DNA of 5,447 nt from Anaerolineales bacterium (GTDB lineage: Bacteria; Chloroflexota; Anaerolineae; Anaerolineales; E44-bin32), in NCBI GenBank assembly GCA_030673085.1, contig DAOVFE010000151.1, positions 1 through 5,447 of the forward strand, written 5' to 3'. The notes beneath the pieces were generated by a model. That model saw nothing but the letters and a program-made list of their open reading frames with translations, made no database searches and had not been told where the DNA came from. Positions 5,215 to 5,447 of the stretch are shown piece after piece. Positions within the stretch are counted from its first letter, which is position 1. Each line of letters starts with the position of its first letter. The position numbers and the translations under genes were made by a program.

Positions 5215-5234
5215 GGCATCTGGCTGTAAAGGTG

Positions 5235-5318
5235 CGAAACCTGGCGGTGTCGCGACGAAACCTGGCGGTGTCGCGACGAAACCTAGCAGATTCGCGACGA
5301 AACCTAGCAGATTCGCGA
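5235..5318. repeat. Tandem array of four 21-bp repeats
   Basis: Four units begin at 5235, 5256, 5277 and 5298 with an exact 21-bp period. Each begins CGAAACCT and ends TCGCGA. Units 1 and 2 share the centre GGCGGTG; units 3 and 4 share AGCAGAT, giving an AABB order. Unit 1 differs only in lacking the preceding TCGCGA junction, and a decayed fifth unit starts at 5319 (CGGGAAC). Units abut without spacers, so this is not CRISPR. The period equals two DNA helical turns, placing each TCGCGA palindrome on the same face. Confidence 0.9.
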
Positions 5319-5447
5319 CGGGAACAGCAAATTTTTATGCAGGCTTCTTTACTTTCCTGGCTTACGAGTGGAAATTTTTAAATGTAGATTAAATATGGTT
5401 GAGAATGATGATTATTAAACACACAACTACCATCAATAGTGTGGTTC

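Larger units (their letters stand above)
5054..5447. other. Right-end spacer with no convincing gene
   Basis: These 394 bases follow the LysM stop and run to the window edge. They hold a hairpin at 5098-5128, a multi-part stem at 5149-5214, the 21-bp tandem array at 5235-5318, an AT-rich stretch, and a weak CACAC/GTGTG stem at 5420-5443. The only open frames cross the tandem array, lack a ribosome binding site and look like by-products of the repeat. Confidence 0.55.

Noticed and set aside
5235..5318. CRISPR array
   Set aside because: The 21-bp units abut with no unique spacers, the repeat is too short, and there are no cas genes.
5232..5381. 49-residue small protein from GTG 5232
   Set aside because: It has no spaced ribosome binding site, and most of it is the direct translation of a tandem DNA repeat.
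5420..5443. CACAC/GTGTG hairpin at the right edge
   Set aside because: Only five base pairs with a 14-base loop, cut close to the window end; could easily be chance.

Overview
The window carries five protein genes and three spacers rich in palindromes. No gene is a taxonomic marker, but together they suggest a Chloroflexota bacterium, probably Anaerolineae-like (inference). The clues are a lipoprotein-type penicillin-binding protein with an NTF2-like N-terminus, a membrane-anchored LysM plus lamin-tail-domain protein with a Thr/Pro/Ser-rich linker, a Maf protein with a long C-terminal tail, and a coiled-coil J-domain protein. Base composition is mixed, about 35-60% G+C in the 60-base blocks I counted.

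Layout. On the minus strand, maf (1386-688) is followed by a penicillin-binding protein gene that starts at TTG 709 inside the end of maf and runs off the left edge. Only its lipoprotein signal, NTF2-like domain and the start of the next domain are present. A 387-bp divergent spacer (1387-1773) separates this pair from three plus-strand genes: a J-domain/coiled-coil protein (1774-2574), a malate/L-lactate dehydrogenase-family oxidoreductase (2868-3980) and a LysM-LTD envelope protein (4304-5053). Spacers of about 290 and 320 bp isolate the dehydrogenase, so these three genes do not look like one tight operon. The last 394 bases contain no convincing gene, but hold two hairpin structures and a four-unit 21-bp tandem repeat.

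Working together: Maf (nucleotide pyrophosphatase, linked to septum formation in some bacteria), the penicillin-binding protein (peptidoglycan cross-linking) and the LysM protein (peptidoglycan binding) share a cell-envelope theme. The dehydrogenase looks metabolically unrelated.

The most unusual content is non-coding. A palindromic repeat family with an AGCTTGCT core lies in direct orientation on both sides of the dehydrogenase. A TTTTTCAA repeat occurs in plus/minus/plus order just upstream of the LysM gene, so two alternative stems compete for one strand. There is also a 21-bp tandem array near the right end. maf and the LysM gene both have an extended -10 box exactly 8 nt before their ATG and no ribosome binding site, which suggests leaderless transcripts. 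The other three genes have AGAGG ribosome binding sites. I found no CRISPR array, transposase, tRNA, rRNA or clearly new enzymatic system.
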